A DNA stretch of 20,283 nucleotides. It comes from SP202 sp036339395 (GTDB lineage: Bacteria; Planctomycetota; Phycisphaerae; Phycisphaerales; SM1A02). Under the pieces are notes generated by a model. That model searched no databases and was not told the origin of the DNA. It saw only the letters and a program-made list of their open reading frames with translations. The stretch covers positions 1-20,283 of the forward strand of contig JAYZBD010000020.1 in assembly GCA_036339395.1 (NCBI GenBank). The letters are read 5' to 3'. Position numbers and translations under genes: made by a program. How positions within the stretch are numbered: the first letter of the stretch is position 1; each line of letters starts with the position of its first letter. Of this stretch, positions 1 to 7,051 are shown one piece after another.

Positions 1-210
1 CCCTGGGGAGAAGTGGCTGATTTCGAAGGACTCTTCGAGTTCCTCGAAAGCCGCCGCCTTGACGGGATGGGCGGGGGTCTCTTCGCGGACGATCATCCCC
101 TTGTCGTGATCCCCGGTGCCGACACGAGGTGGTCGGATGCAGTTGGAGCATTCAATGCTGCCGTGCGTGCCGGCTACCTGAACATCACGTTCGAGGAAAT
201 TACATCGTGA
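1..210 (+). CDS. ExbD/TolR-like protein, C-terminal fragment
   Basis: This reading frame is open from the first base of the window, so only the last 69 residues of the protein are present and its start lies upstream. The segment around VVIPGADTRWSDAVGAFNAA followed by AGYLNITFEE resembles the periplasmic C-terminal domain of ExbD/TolR proteins, where a 'V.I.AD..v.y..v..vmd.a..aG...v.f' pattern is typical. ExbD/TolR proteins partner with ExbB/TolQ to couple the proton-motive force to TonB or Tol complexes at the cell envelope. The N-terminal transmembrane helix with its key Asp cannot be seen. The TGA stop overlaps the GTG start of the next gene (GTGA, 207-210), which suggests one operon and translational coupling. 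The family call rests on a short tail, so it is moderate. Confidence 0.6.
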   Translation, partial: PWGEVADFEGLFEFLESRRLDGMGGGLFADDHPLVVIPGADTRWSDAVGAFNAAVRAGYLNITFEEITS

Positions 211-2573
211 TCTGCCCACTCGTACTGCTGCTTGTGCTCTCGGTTCTCGCCCCGACCGGTGTGGAGAAGAAACTGGATGAACTGGGCGGAGTCATGCGCT
301 CTCCGGAGGCAACGAAGTCGCAGCGCATGGACGCATTGGAGCAGCGACTGCTCGTGCGAAGCGAGGCGATCGCGAGTGAAGAGTTCAAGCACGATGCGGA
401 GAAGACCCGGTGGCGCATCGACCAGGCTGAGGATCTTCTCATGGGAGGACTGGGACTCGATCGCCTCGGCCTGGTGATCATCTACGGGTTTCCAACCAGC
501 CAGGAGAAGGAAGATGGTCGCTCGCGAATCGATGCTGCGATGTCGGTTCTGAACCAGGCTGAAATCGAGGTCGAGCAGGGGATCTTTGAACTGGAGCAGG
601 TTCGTGCTTCAAGCAGGAGTGGTATTCAGCGGGAAATGCTCCTGCACTATCGAGAAAAGGAACGGGATCGTCGCCTGCCACTGTTGCGGGGCATGGCCCT
701 CGTCCACAGGGCGGAGGGGTTCGAGGACGAGGCAATGCGATCCCGGACCATGCAGGAAGCCCTGGATGCTCTTGCGGGACTCCCCGAACGACTTGATGGC
801 GCCGCTTCCGCGAGGGCATCGTGGCTCCAGGGCCTGGCCCGTGCCCGCCTTGGGAAGTACGAGCAGGCGGAGGAGGCGTTTCGAACAGCCGCCACGAATC
901 CATCGGCGACTTCGGACATCGTGCTGGCGGCTCGGCTTGGTGGTGTAGTGAACAGGACGGTGGAGGGAGGACCGGTTCGAGGTGTACGTGCGGCACACTC
1001 TCTCCTCGGACGCTACGAGGGTGGGGAGCATGTCGCTGATTTCGTGCTGATCATCGATTCCATCGCCAACCTGCATGCCGGTGCAGGGCGTCTTGATGAA
1101 GCGTCCTCGGCGTGGAGTCGCATGCGGGAAAATCTAGCGGCTTCGGGGCTCGATGCCGACGTCATCGATGCTCTCATCAGGGAACGCATCAGGAGGTTGC
1201 CTCTTGCAGATCCTTCTGCGGCGGAACTGCCACTGGAGGTACTGCTCGCGCACGCTCCACGCGAAGACATCGATGTGGCGGAGATGATCGAATCCATTCG
1301 TTCGAATCTCAGTGGGACGGGGAGCAGTAATGGGATTCGAGCACGGGGGATGATCGTGCTCGGCTCGCTCCTGGTGCGTGCGGAACGTCGACAGGAAGCA
1401 GCGTCCATCCTGCTGGAGATGGCTGTCGGCCATCCGGATCATCCGGAGTCGGGGTCCGTGCTTGAACACGCCGCTCGCCTTGCTCTTCGAGGACACCTGT
1501 CCAACCCCTCCGATGCAGCGTGGAAGAGACTGGCGGACTCGACACTGGCTCGACTCCTTGCGGGCTACCCGGATATCCGGGACATAGACGGCTGGCGCCT
1601 TGCAGCCGCCCGCATGGCGGCTGGAGATGGTCGTCTCGAGGATTCGTTGGAGATCTATGACGCGATCCGACCCGGCTCGAGCGAGAATGAACATGCGATG
1701 CAGGAGGCGGCTGCGATCGTCCTGGGCCTCTCTCGCGGGGAGCATCCGAAGTTCAGTTCCAGGGTCGCGGTGGAGCAGCTGCAGCGTCGCCGATCCCGGG
1801 GAGCCGAGGCGACGCAGGTTGCCATTGACCTGCTCCTTGTTGAAGCGCTCATCGAGGATGGACGTTCGCCCGAGGCTGCCGCCCTGGTCAGCACGCTGGA
1901 TGTGCTGCCCCTTGAGGATGAACAACGTGGGCGTATCGAAACACTTCGGCTTCGTTGCGCTGCAGGGGACCCGACAGCCATGGCTGCAGCTGCCTCTGCA
2001 GTAGCACGGCAACGGCGTCCGGAGGGTGGGGCGGCCATTTCATCTGCCCTTCGCACTGCGCTTGCACGCCTGGGTGAAGACGCACGGGGCTCGGGAGTCG
2101 AGCATGGCGTTGTCGTCTACCGGGGAGAAGTCCTGCCGCTGGCCGAGGCGATGCTTGATTGGCTCGAGGGGATGGACGTCGACGATCCGGGTGCCTGGCT
2201 CCTGGTCGCGGAAGGTTTCCGCAGGAGTGGTCGATCCGCCGAGGCATTGAAGATCATCACGAGTTCACAATCCGAAAGGAAGGACGCCGGGCAGGTGCTC
2301 TTTGAACGGGCCGAATGCCTGTATGCCCTTGGGGAAGAGGAGCAGATGGCCGAGGCCATGAGCATCTACAGGAGGCTTTCGAGGGTCGAGAGGGAACAGG
2401 CTCCGCGTCGATGGTGGTGGAGCCAGGTGCGGATGCTCGAGATACTTTCAACGCTTGATCGAGATGCGGAACGCATCGGTCCCCGGATCCGCCAGTTGCT
2501 GGCGGAAGACGATGAACTGGGTGGAGCCGACATTCGTCGCAGGTTCGAAAACCTGCTTGCTCGTCACCAGTAA
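207..2573 (+). CDS. Secreted TPR-type repeat protein, function unknown
   Basis: The protein is 788 residues from the GTG at 207. An earlier in-frame GTG at 129 would lie inside the ExbD-like gene. The 207 start gives a clean signal peptide (ICPLVLLLVLSVLAPTG) and a GAGGAA Shine-Dalgarno-like sequence just upstream. The mature part is almost entirely helical. TPR-like helix pairs are visible near residues 198-230 (LARARLGKYEQAEEAFRTA), 660-685 (WLLVAEGFRRSGRSAEALKI) and 693-725 (RAECLYALGEEEQMAEAMSI), with more degenerate helices between them. A WWW triplet sits near residue 740. No catalytic motif was recognised. The overlap with the ExbD-like gene suggests that it works with an ExbB/ExbD energised envelope complex in the periplasm, which is an inference from position alone. 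Confidence 0.8.
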   Translation: MICPLVLLLVLSVLAPTGVEKKLDELGGVMRSPEATKSQRMDALEQRLLVRSEAIASEEFKHDAEKTRWRIDQAEDLLMGGLGLDRLGLVIIYGFPTSQEKEDGRSRIDAAMSVLNQAEIEVEQGIFELEQVRASSRSGIQREMLLHYREKERDRRLPLLRGMALVHRAEGFEDEAMRSRTMQEALDALAGLPERLDGAASARASWLQGLARARLGKYEQAEEAFRTAATNPSATSDIVLAARLGGVVNRTVEGGPVRGVRAAHSLLGRYEGGEHVADFVLIIDSIANLHAGAGRLDEASSAWSRMRENLAASGLDADVIDALIRERIRRLPLADPSAAELPLEVLLAHAPREDIDVAEMIESIRSNLSGTGSSNGIRARGMIVLGSLLVRAERRQEAASILLEMAVGHPDHPESGSVLEHAARLALRGHLSNPSDAAWKRLADSTLARLLAGYPDIRDIDGWRLAAARMAAGDGRLEDSLEIYDAIRPGSSENEHAMQEAAAIVLGLSRGEHPKFSSRVAVEQLQRRRSRGAEATQVAIDLLLVEALIEDGRSPEAAALVSTLDVLPLEDEQRGRIETLRLRCAAGDPTAMAAAASAVARQRRPEGGAAISSALRTALARLGEDARGSGVEHGVVVYRGEVLPLAEAMLDWLEGMDVDDPGAWLLVAEGFRRSGRSAEALKIITSSQSERKDAGQVLFERAECLYALGEEEQMAEAMSIYRRLSRVEREQAPRRWWWSQVRMLEILSTLDRDAERIGPRIRQLLAEDDELGGADIRRRFENLLARHQ

Positions 2574-2592
2574 CAGGACATGTACGCTGTTA
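2571..2592. repeat. Short palindrome covering two convergent stop codons
   Basis: TAACAG, a 10-nt loop, then CTGTTA form a perfect 6-bp inverted repeat. The left arm contains the TAA stop of the TPR gene and the right arm contains, on the minus strand, the TAA stop of the sigma-factor gene. The stem is short and AT-rich and has no T-tract, so it is at best a weak bidirectional end signal. Confidence 0.3.
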
Positions 2593-3483
2593 TGAAGCCT
2601 TGGCCTGTGGAACCGGGTTCCTCGCGGCAAAGGACTTGAGCAATGCGCGACGCCGGTTGTCACCCTTCAGTCGCTCCTGCAGTTTCCGGAGCGTATCGAC
2701 TTCGATCTGTCGAACGCGTTCACGCGTCAACCCGATCTCCAGTCCGATTTCCTTGAGTGTCAACGGCTCCTGGCCCTCGAGCCCGTAGCGTAGTTTCAGG
2801 ACTCGTGCATCACGTTCTTCCATGGTGTCGAGCATCACGAGTACTTCGCCCATCTGCTCACGACGCAACGTCGAAGAGGTCGGTTCTTCCTGTCGTCGAT
2901 CCTCGACCATGTCGGCAAAGTCCATGGGTTCACCATTTTCTCCGGCCGGGAGTTGGCCACGAGACTGGTATGCCTTCATTGCCCTGAAGAGCACCTTCAT
3001 CTTCTTCATCGGGATGTCCATGACATGGGCGATCTCGGCGTTGGATGGCGTCCTTCCAAGCTCTTCCTCAAGCCGTCGGTACGTATTCTTCCACCGCGTG
3101 ATCAGGTCGACCATGTACGCCGGGATGTGAATGGGTTGCATCGCATTGATGAGTGTGCGCTTGATGGATTGCTTGATCCACCAGGATGCGTATGTCGAGA
3201 ATCGTGCTCCCTGTGCCGGATCGAAACCTTCAACGGCGCGAATGAGTCCGATGTTCCCCTCCTCGATGAGATCGGACAGGGGAAGTCCACGATGGGTGTA
3301 GTTCTTGCCTATGGAAACAACGAGCCTGAGGTTGGCTCGGATCATGTGATCCTTTGCTTCCATGCAGCCGTCGTTGATGATATGCCAGCCAAGCTTCTTT
3401 TCTTCCTCGGCCGTCAACAGTGGGGTCCTGTTGATCTGCTTGAGATACAGTTCGAGATCCCGGTCGGACGTACGTCGTGCCAT
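2590..3483 (-). CDS. RNA polymerase sigma-70 family factor (RpoD/RpoS type)
   Basis: A 297-aa sigma factor that would direct core RNA polymerase to promoters. Region 1.2 is near residues 8-40 (DLELYLKQINRTPLLTAEEE). Region 2 is near 48-115, including DLIEEGNIGLIRAVEGFDP and FSTYASWWIKQSI, the core-binding and -10/melting segments. Region 3 is near 116-200, and region 4 is near 215-275 with the helix-turn-helix LTLKEIGLEIGLTRERVRQI. It lacks the long region 1.1 and the non-conserved insert of a large housekeeping RpoD. It therefore looks like a short SigA or a group 2 (RpoS-like) factor; which one cannot be decided here. An SD-like GAAGGG lies 6 nt before the ATG. It is convergent with the TPR gene and divergent from the UVR-motif gene across a 453-nt spacer. 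Confidence 0.95.
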   Translation of the reverse strand: MARRTSDRDLELYLKQINRTPLLTAEEEKKLGWHIINDGCMEAKDHMIRANLRLVVSIGKNYTHRGLPLSDLIEEGNIGLIRAVEGFDPAQGARFSTYASWWIKQSIKRTLINAMQPIHIPAYMVDLITRWKNTYRRLEEELGRTPSNAEIAHVMDIPMKKMKVLFRAMKAYQSRGQLPAGENGEPMDFADMVEDRRQEEPTSSTLRREQMGEVLVMLDTMEERDARVLKLRYGLEGQEPLTLKEIGLEIGLTRERVRQIEVDTLRKLQERLKGDNRRRALLKSFAARNPVPQAKAS

Positions 3484-3597
3484 GCTGCACCCTTCGTCAG
3501 GACTGCCGCCAGATTGATCCGATCCCGGTACTCGCTGCCCTGGAGCAACTGTCCCACCGGCCTGAATCGCTGGCTAGCAGCGTGTTCTTGATGTCAC

Positions 3598-3613
3598 GGG
3601 CGGCAAGCCACCC
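3598..3613 (-). promoter_or_regulatory. Possible RNA hairpin upstream of the sigma-factor gene
   Basis: Read on the minus strand, GGGTGG-CTTG-CCGCCC can form a 6-bp stem (with one G-U pair) closed by a CUUG loop. It lies about 115 nt upstream of the sigma-factor ATG. On the plus strand the same stem would carry a C-A mismatch, which favours a minus-strand RNA element. No T-tract follows, so it is not an obvious terminator. Its function is unknown. Confidence 0.25.
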
Positions 3614-3782
3614 TCTCCAACTCCATTACAACCATCCGTGGGACTGTCTCTGGCGGTTGCAATGGCATTCAGACTTCGTTCACTTTTTCCCAAGCTCCTG
3701 CTTGACTGTGCGGGAATCCGCGTACAAAGCCACCATCGGGTTAGCCTGAGCCCCTCTTCGGGCCATGCAAGCAGCTTTCGAT

Positions 3783-3794
3783 AGGATCGATCCT
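3783..3794. repeat. 12-bp perfect palindrome AGGATCGATCCT
   Basis: AGGATCGATCCT is identical to its reverse complement. It lies in the sigma/UVR divergent spacer, 9 bp before the GTTCTG-N6-CAGAAC repeat. GATCGATC-type words are common in coding parts of this window, so chance occurrence is plausible. A protein-binding site is only a possibility. Confidence 0.25.
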
Positions 3795-3803
3795 TCGCGA
3801 GGA

Positions 3804-3821
3804 GTTCTGCCGGCACAGAAC
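3804..3821. promoter_or_regulatory. Operator-like inverted repeat GTTCTG-N6-CAGAAC
   Basis: A perfect 6-bp inverted repeat with a 6-bp spacer (CCGGCA) lies about 115 bp upstream of the UVR-motif gene start. The arm and spacer sizes suit a dimeric helix-turn-helix repressor. They do not match the LexA consensus spacings I know (GAAC-N4-GTTC or GAAC-N7-GTTC). Promoter elements around it are not clear. Confidence 0.3.
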
Positions 3822-3936
3822 GCATGACCCGTACAGCCAGGGGTCCGGGAACAAGGATCCGTGGCAGGAGGGGACGTTTCCGGCCTCGTGACGCATGGTG
3901 CAGAATCGAGCCTACGATGTGGGCTGGAGACCAATG

Positions 3937-4764
3937 ATGAGCCATGATTTGTCGGAGTTCCTTGATGAATGGCCCCGTGAGCAGGGGACCTTCCAGGTGC
4001 GAGAGGTACAGGGGGATGATGGTCGACCTCTCATCCAGGTTCGCATCGACATGGGAATCGCCCAGATGGAGGTTGAGGGTCGCCCTGACGGCAACCCGTC
4101 GATCCTTGATCGCCTTGAGCATGATGATCAGCCCATGTCACTGGATCCTGAAACCTGTCACGAGTTGAGGTCCGAGGCCATCCTCATGCATCATCGCTAT
4201 GTCGCGCTGTTTCAATTGAAGCAGTTCGGGGGAGTCGTCAGGGATGTTCGACACAATCTCCGGATTCTCGATGTCTGTGGTCGATTCGCCCAGGAAGAGC
4301 GTGATCGAACAGCCATGGAACACCTGCGGCCGCAGATTCTCACCATGGGCATCAGGGCTGATGCGGAGTCCGCAGTGGCTCGAAAACAGAAGGACGTTGC
4401 GAGGGAAGTCATTGATCGAGGCCTGGCGGAACTTACGAAGATCCTCGGCCCACAGGGAATCGAGCACAGCAACGAGGTCCAGTTGCTTCGTGGCATGCGG
4501 GATCTGCTTGTTCGCAAGTTGCCGCCCGCGTCGCCGCCTCCACTGCGAGTTGAACTCGAGCAGCGACTCGCGGAGGCCCTGGAAAAAGAGAACTACGAAC
4601 TGGCAGCGATCCTCCGGGACGAGGTTGCATTTTCACAGCGTGCCGAACATCAACGAAGCCAGACCGAAGCACTTCTTCAACGACGCCTGGCCGAAGCACA
4701 GGCAGCCAAGGACCACAAACTGGCCGCAATCCTTCGGGATGAGCTGAAGATGCTCAGGGATTGA
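3937..4764 (+). CDS. Tandem UVR (UvrB/UvrC)-motif protein, function unknown
   Basis: A 275-aa protein from the ATG at 3937. ATGs at 3934 and 3895 are in frame, but GGAGA at 3926-3930 gives the best 6-nt spacing to 3937. The C-terminus carries two copies of the UVR helical hairpin, at residues 206-230 (LEQRLAEALEKENYELAAIL) and 246-270 (LQRRLAEAQAAKDHKLAAIL), each ending in RDE(V/L). The N-terminal part (about 15-60, with QVRIDMGIAQMEVEGRPDG) looks like a defined domain that I associate with conserved planctomycete proteins. The centre is helical. UVR motifs mediate protein-protein contact in UvrB/UvrC and also occur in McsA-like adaptors. There is no nuclease motif or CXXC zinc pair here. A role in repair is not shown. 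gcvT follows after 23 nt. Confidence 0.85.
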   Translation: MSHDLSEFLDEWPREQGTFQVREVQGDDGRPLIQVRIDMGIAQMEVEGRPDGNPSILDRLEHDDQPMSLDPETCHELRSEAILMHHRYVALFQLKQFGGVVRDVRHNLRILDVCGRFAQEERDRTAMEHLRPQILTMGIRADAESAVARKQKDVAREVIDRGLAELTKILGPQGIEHSNEVQLLRGMRDLLVRKLPPASPPPLRVELEQRLAEALEKENYELAAILRDEVAFSQRAEHQRSQTEALLQRRLAEAQAAKDHKLAAILRDELKMLRD

Positions 4765-4787
4765 AAGGCCGCTACCCTGTAGGGCCC

Positions 4788-5891
4788 ATGACAACCGTGA
4801 CCGATCTCAAGAAGACCCCGTTTCACAAGGCCCATGTCGAGCATGGTGCCAAGCTCGTTGAGTACACGGGCTGGGAAATGCCACTCCTGTACACATCAAT
4901 CATCGAGGAGCATCGCCAGGTTCGCCAGGCGGGGGGGCTCTTCGACGTGTCCCACATGGGTCGGTTTACATTCAAGGGTCGTGACGCCGGGCGATTTCTC
5001 GATCGTGCATGCACCAGGGACATCGCGACGATGCAGGACAGGCAGGTCAGGTATGCACTCGTGTGCAACGAGCAGGGTGGGTGCCGTGACGACGTACTTG
5101 TCTACAAGCACTCGGACACGGAATACACCATGGTCTGCAACGCAGCCAACAGGCTGAAACTGGTCGATCACTTCGCCCAGGTCAAGGGAGATCTCGTCTA
5201 CAGGTTCGCAGACATCACCGAGAAGACCGCCATGGTTGCGCTCCAGGGTCCGAAGGTCATGGATGCGTTGGCAGGATTCTCGAAGGAGATTCCGACACTG
5301 AAGCGATACCGCTTCACGGAAAAGTCTCTCTTCATCGCCAAGTTCCTCGTGTCCCGTACCGGCTACACGGGCGAAGATGGAGTCGAGGTCATTCTCCCCG
5401 CATCGATGGCAGGCAAGGCCGTGGAGATGATTCTCAAGAACATGGATGATGGTGCCATCATGCCATGTGGACTTGGTGCCCGTGATTCGCTTCGTCTCGA
5501 GGCCGGAATGGCGTTGTATGGACATGAGATCGACGAGACGATCGACCCACTCACCGCTGGACTCGACTTTGCCGTGTCTCTTGAGAAGGGCGGAGATGGT
5601 TTCATCGGCCAGGAGGCGCTCCGCGAGATCGCCGCTTCGACTTCAAGGCGACACCTTGTCGGACTGAAACTGGAAGGGCGTCGAGCCGCCAGGCAAGGCA
5701 TGCATGTTCTTGCCGCTCCAGGAACCGTGGGCGCAATTACCAGTGGATGCCTGAGCCCGACGCTCGATGCATCCATCGCGATGGCAATCGTCGAGCAGTC
5801 GGCATCGAAGGAGGGCATGGCAGTCCAGGTCGATCTCGGTCGGCAGGTCGTCGATGCCACCGTCGTCCCGATGCCCTTCTATTCAAGGTAA
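4788..5891 (+). CDS. gcvT: Aminomethyltransferase, glycine cleavage T protein
   Basis: A 367-aa cytoplasmic enzyme that transfers the aminomethyl carbon from lipoylated H protein to tetrahydrofolate, giving methylene-THF and ammonia. The start at ATG 4788 gives MTTVTDLKKTPFHKAHVEHG, which aligns with family N-termini; a TTG at 4761 would overlap the previous gene. Family hallmarks are visible: YTGWEMP near residue 26, LFDVSHMG near 51, and GGCRDDVLVY near 97 with the catalytic Asp at 101-102. Others are SRTGYTGEDGVEV in the middle, GLGARDSLRLEAGMALYGHE, and a C-terminal barrel ending VDATVVPMPFYSR. Length is normal for the family. No other glycine cleavage gene is in the window, and the spacer upstream is too short for a glycine riboswitch. 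It is convergent with lpxD copy 1, 15 nt apart. Confidence 0.97.
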   Translation: MTTVTDLKKTPFHKAHVEHGAKLVEYTGWEMPLLYTSIIEEHRQVRQAGGLFDVSHMGRFTFKGRDAGRFLDRACTRDIATMQDRQVRYALVCNEQGGCRDDVLVYKHSDTEYTMVCNAANRLKLVDHFAQVKGDLVYRFADITEKTAMVALQGPKVMDALAGFSKEIPTLKRYRFTEKSLFIAKFLVSRTGYTGEDGVEVILPASMAGKAVEMILKNMDDGAIMPCGLGARDSLRLEAGMALYGHEIDETIDPLTAGLDFAVSLEKGGDGFIGQEALREIAASTSRRHLVGLKLEGRRAARQGMHVLAAPGTVGAITSGCLSPTLDASIAMAIVEQSASKEGMAVQVDLGRQVVDATVVPMPFYSR

Positions 5892-5906
5892 TCCAGGTGC
5901 GACTCG

Positions 5907-6956
5907 TCAGCCTTCGTCGGCATCCTTTGCCTGCCTTCGTTCGAGCTTCTTGACGCGCTTGGCCAGTTCACTGAGGTGCATTGCAGCCAGGGCATTTCGC
6001 TTCGCCATGTCGGCATCGATTGCCGGTGCACCCCCGATGGCCGATCCGGGTTCTATGTCTCCGACGATTCCGGTCTGGGCCAGGGCCTGGACACCATCCC
6101 CGATGGAGATGTGTCCTGTCACACCGGTCTGACCTCCCAGCACGACGTAGTTTCCAACATCAACAGATCCGGCAATACCCACGAGAGAAACAAGCAGGCA
6201 GTGCGAACCGATCGTGGTTCCATGCCCGATGGAAATAAGGTCAGCGAACTTCGTTCCTGCACCGATGCGTGTCGAACCCATGGTCGCGCGTTCAATTGCA
6301 CAGCCACCACCGATTTCGACGTCGTCCTCGATCACCACGTTTCCGTCCTGGGGGATCTTGTGATGTGCGCCTTCATGAGTTGCAAATCCGAATCCATCCT
6401 GGCCGATCACGCTGTTGCCATGAATGATCACACGGTTGCCGAGTTGACAGCGGTCGTAGATCGTGACATTGGGGTACAGGATGCAGTCGTTGCCGACCGA
6501 GGCATCCTTCCCGATGTAGACACCCGGATAGACATGGCATCCTGTTCCGATGCTGGCCCCCTGTTCAATCGTGACATTCGGGTGGACGCGTGTGCCTTCA
6601 CCAATCGAGGCGGTGTCGTGGATGATGGCGACTTCGCTGACATGCTGATCGTCGCAGCCCATCGGGGTCGGATGCTCGCGGTATCCGTGAAGTTCGACCA
6701 TGGCATTCCGAAATGCAAAGTAGGGATCGGTGCAGACAAGTCGTGTGATCCCCTCCGGGCAGGGTTCATCAGCTGAAATCAGAACAGCCGTGGCTTCGGT
6801 CGTCTCCAGGAACCGCGCATACCTCCTGTTGGCCAGGAAGGTGATATCTCCCGGCTTCGCCCTGTTGATGGCGGCGCAGCCGTTAACTATCTGCGTACCA
6901 TCCCCGTGGACGGTCGCTCCGAGGCAGTTGGCAAGTTGATCAAGCGTCTGGCCCAT
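5907..6956 (-). CDS. lpxD: UDP-3-O-acylglucosamine N-acyltransferase, copy 1
   Basis: A 349-aa LpxD-type enzyme, which adds the N-linked hydroxyacyl chain to UDP-3-O-acyl-glucosamine in lipid A synthesis. The N-terminal uridine-binding domain is complete (PGDITFLANRRYARFLETTE near 35-54). Left-handed beta-helix hexapeptide repeats span about 108-310, with QDGFGFA near 186. A basic C-terminal helix (HLSELAKRVKKLERRQAK) follows. The catalytic His is probably H245, but it sits in ISIGHGTTIG rather than the usual QIAHNV, and the usual (V)DRG segment reads IERATMG. The start MGQTLDQLANCLGA fits the family, although the SD sequence is weak. It is divergent from bamA (95 bp) and is a paralogue of the lpxD at 10785. 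Its acyl or sugar specificity may differ; that is inference. Confidence 0.93.
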   Translation of the reverse strand: MGQTLDQLANCLGATVHGDGTQIVNGCAAINRAKPGDITFLANRRYARFLETTEATAVLISADEPCPEGITRLVCTDPYFAFRNAMVELHGYREHPTPMGCDDQHVSEVAIIHDTASIGEGTRVHPNVTIEQGASIGTGCHVYPGVYIGKDASVGNDCILYPNVTIYDRCQLGNRVIIHGNSVIGQDGFGFATHEGAHHKIPQDGNVVIEDDVEIGGGCAIERATMGSTRIGAGTKFADLISIGHGTTIGSHCLLVSLVGIAGSVDVGNYVVLGGQTGVTGHISIGDGVQALAQTGIVGDIEPGSAIGGAPAIDADMAKRNALAAMHLSELAKRVKKLERRQAKDADEG

Positions 6957-6969
6957 GGAGTATCGATGG

Positions 6970-6987
6970 GAACCTATCCTCAGGTTC
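6970..6987. promoter_or_regulatory. Inverted repeat GAACCT-N6-AGGTTC between lpxD and bamA
   Basis: A perfect 6-bp inverted repeat with a 6-bp spacer lies in the 95-bp divergent region, 13 bp upstream of the lpxD copy 1 start and about 64 bp upstream of bamA. In transcript form it could also be a hairpin in the lpxD leader. The position suits a shared operator coordinating lipid A and outer-membrane protein genes, but no recognised regulator consensus matches. A TATCCT at 7037-7042 is a possible bamA -10 box without a clear -35. Confidence 0.35.
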
Positions 6988-7051
6988 GACAGGGGTCAAT
7001 CAGGGGCCGCCGTGTGCAGCCCCAGCAGGTGCGGGGTATCCTCCGGATCGC

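Larger units (their letters stand above)
3484..3936. other. 453-nt divergent intergenic region, no gene recognised
   Basis: This spacer separates the minus-strand sigma-factor gene from the plus-strand UVR-motif gene and must hold both promoters. Open frames here are short or are shadows of the neighbours, and none has a convincing product. I looked for the conserved cores of tRNA, tmRNA, RNase P RNA and 6S RNA and found none. It does hold a short GC-rich hairpin at 3598-3613 and two perfect palindromic elements at 3783-3794 and 3804-3821, listed separately. A TTGACT hexamer near 3702 has a TACAAA 15 bp later, which is too close for a confident promoter call. Confidence 0.6.

Noticed and set aside
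478..2056. Several long minus-strand frames under the TPR gene
   Set aside because: They are shadows of a high-G+C coding region; the plus-strand frame has the signal peptide, start context and repeat pattern.
3702..3728. TTGACT and TACAAA as a sigma-70 promoter for the UVR-motif gene
   Set aside because: The spacer is only 15 bp and the -10 match is poor, so it is not listed as a promoter.
3804..3821. LexA box
   Set aside because: The arm order and N6 spacer do not match the LexA consensus forms, and the same holds for the repeat at 6970-6987.
3484..3936. Possible tmRNA, RNase P RNA or 6S RNA in the large spacer
   Set aside because: None of the conserved core sequences of these RNAs is present on either strand.
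3574..4122. 182-aa minus-strand frame over the start of the UVR-motif gene
   Set aside because: It overlaps the better supported plus-strand gene, has no recognisable domain, and its composition looks like an antisense shadow.
4765..4787. Glycine riboswitch before gcvT
   Set aside because: Only 23 nt separate the genes, far too short for a riboswitch aptamer.
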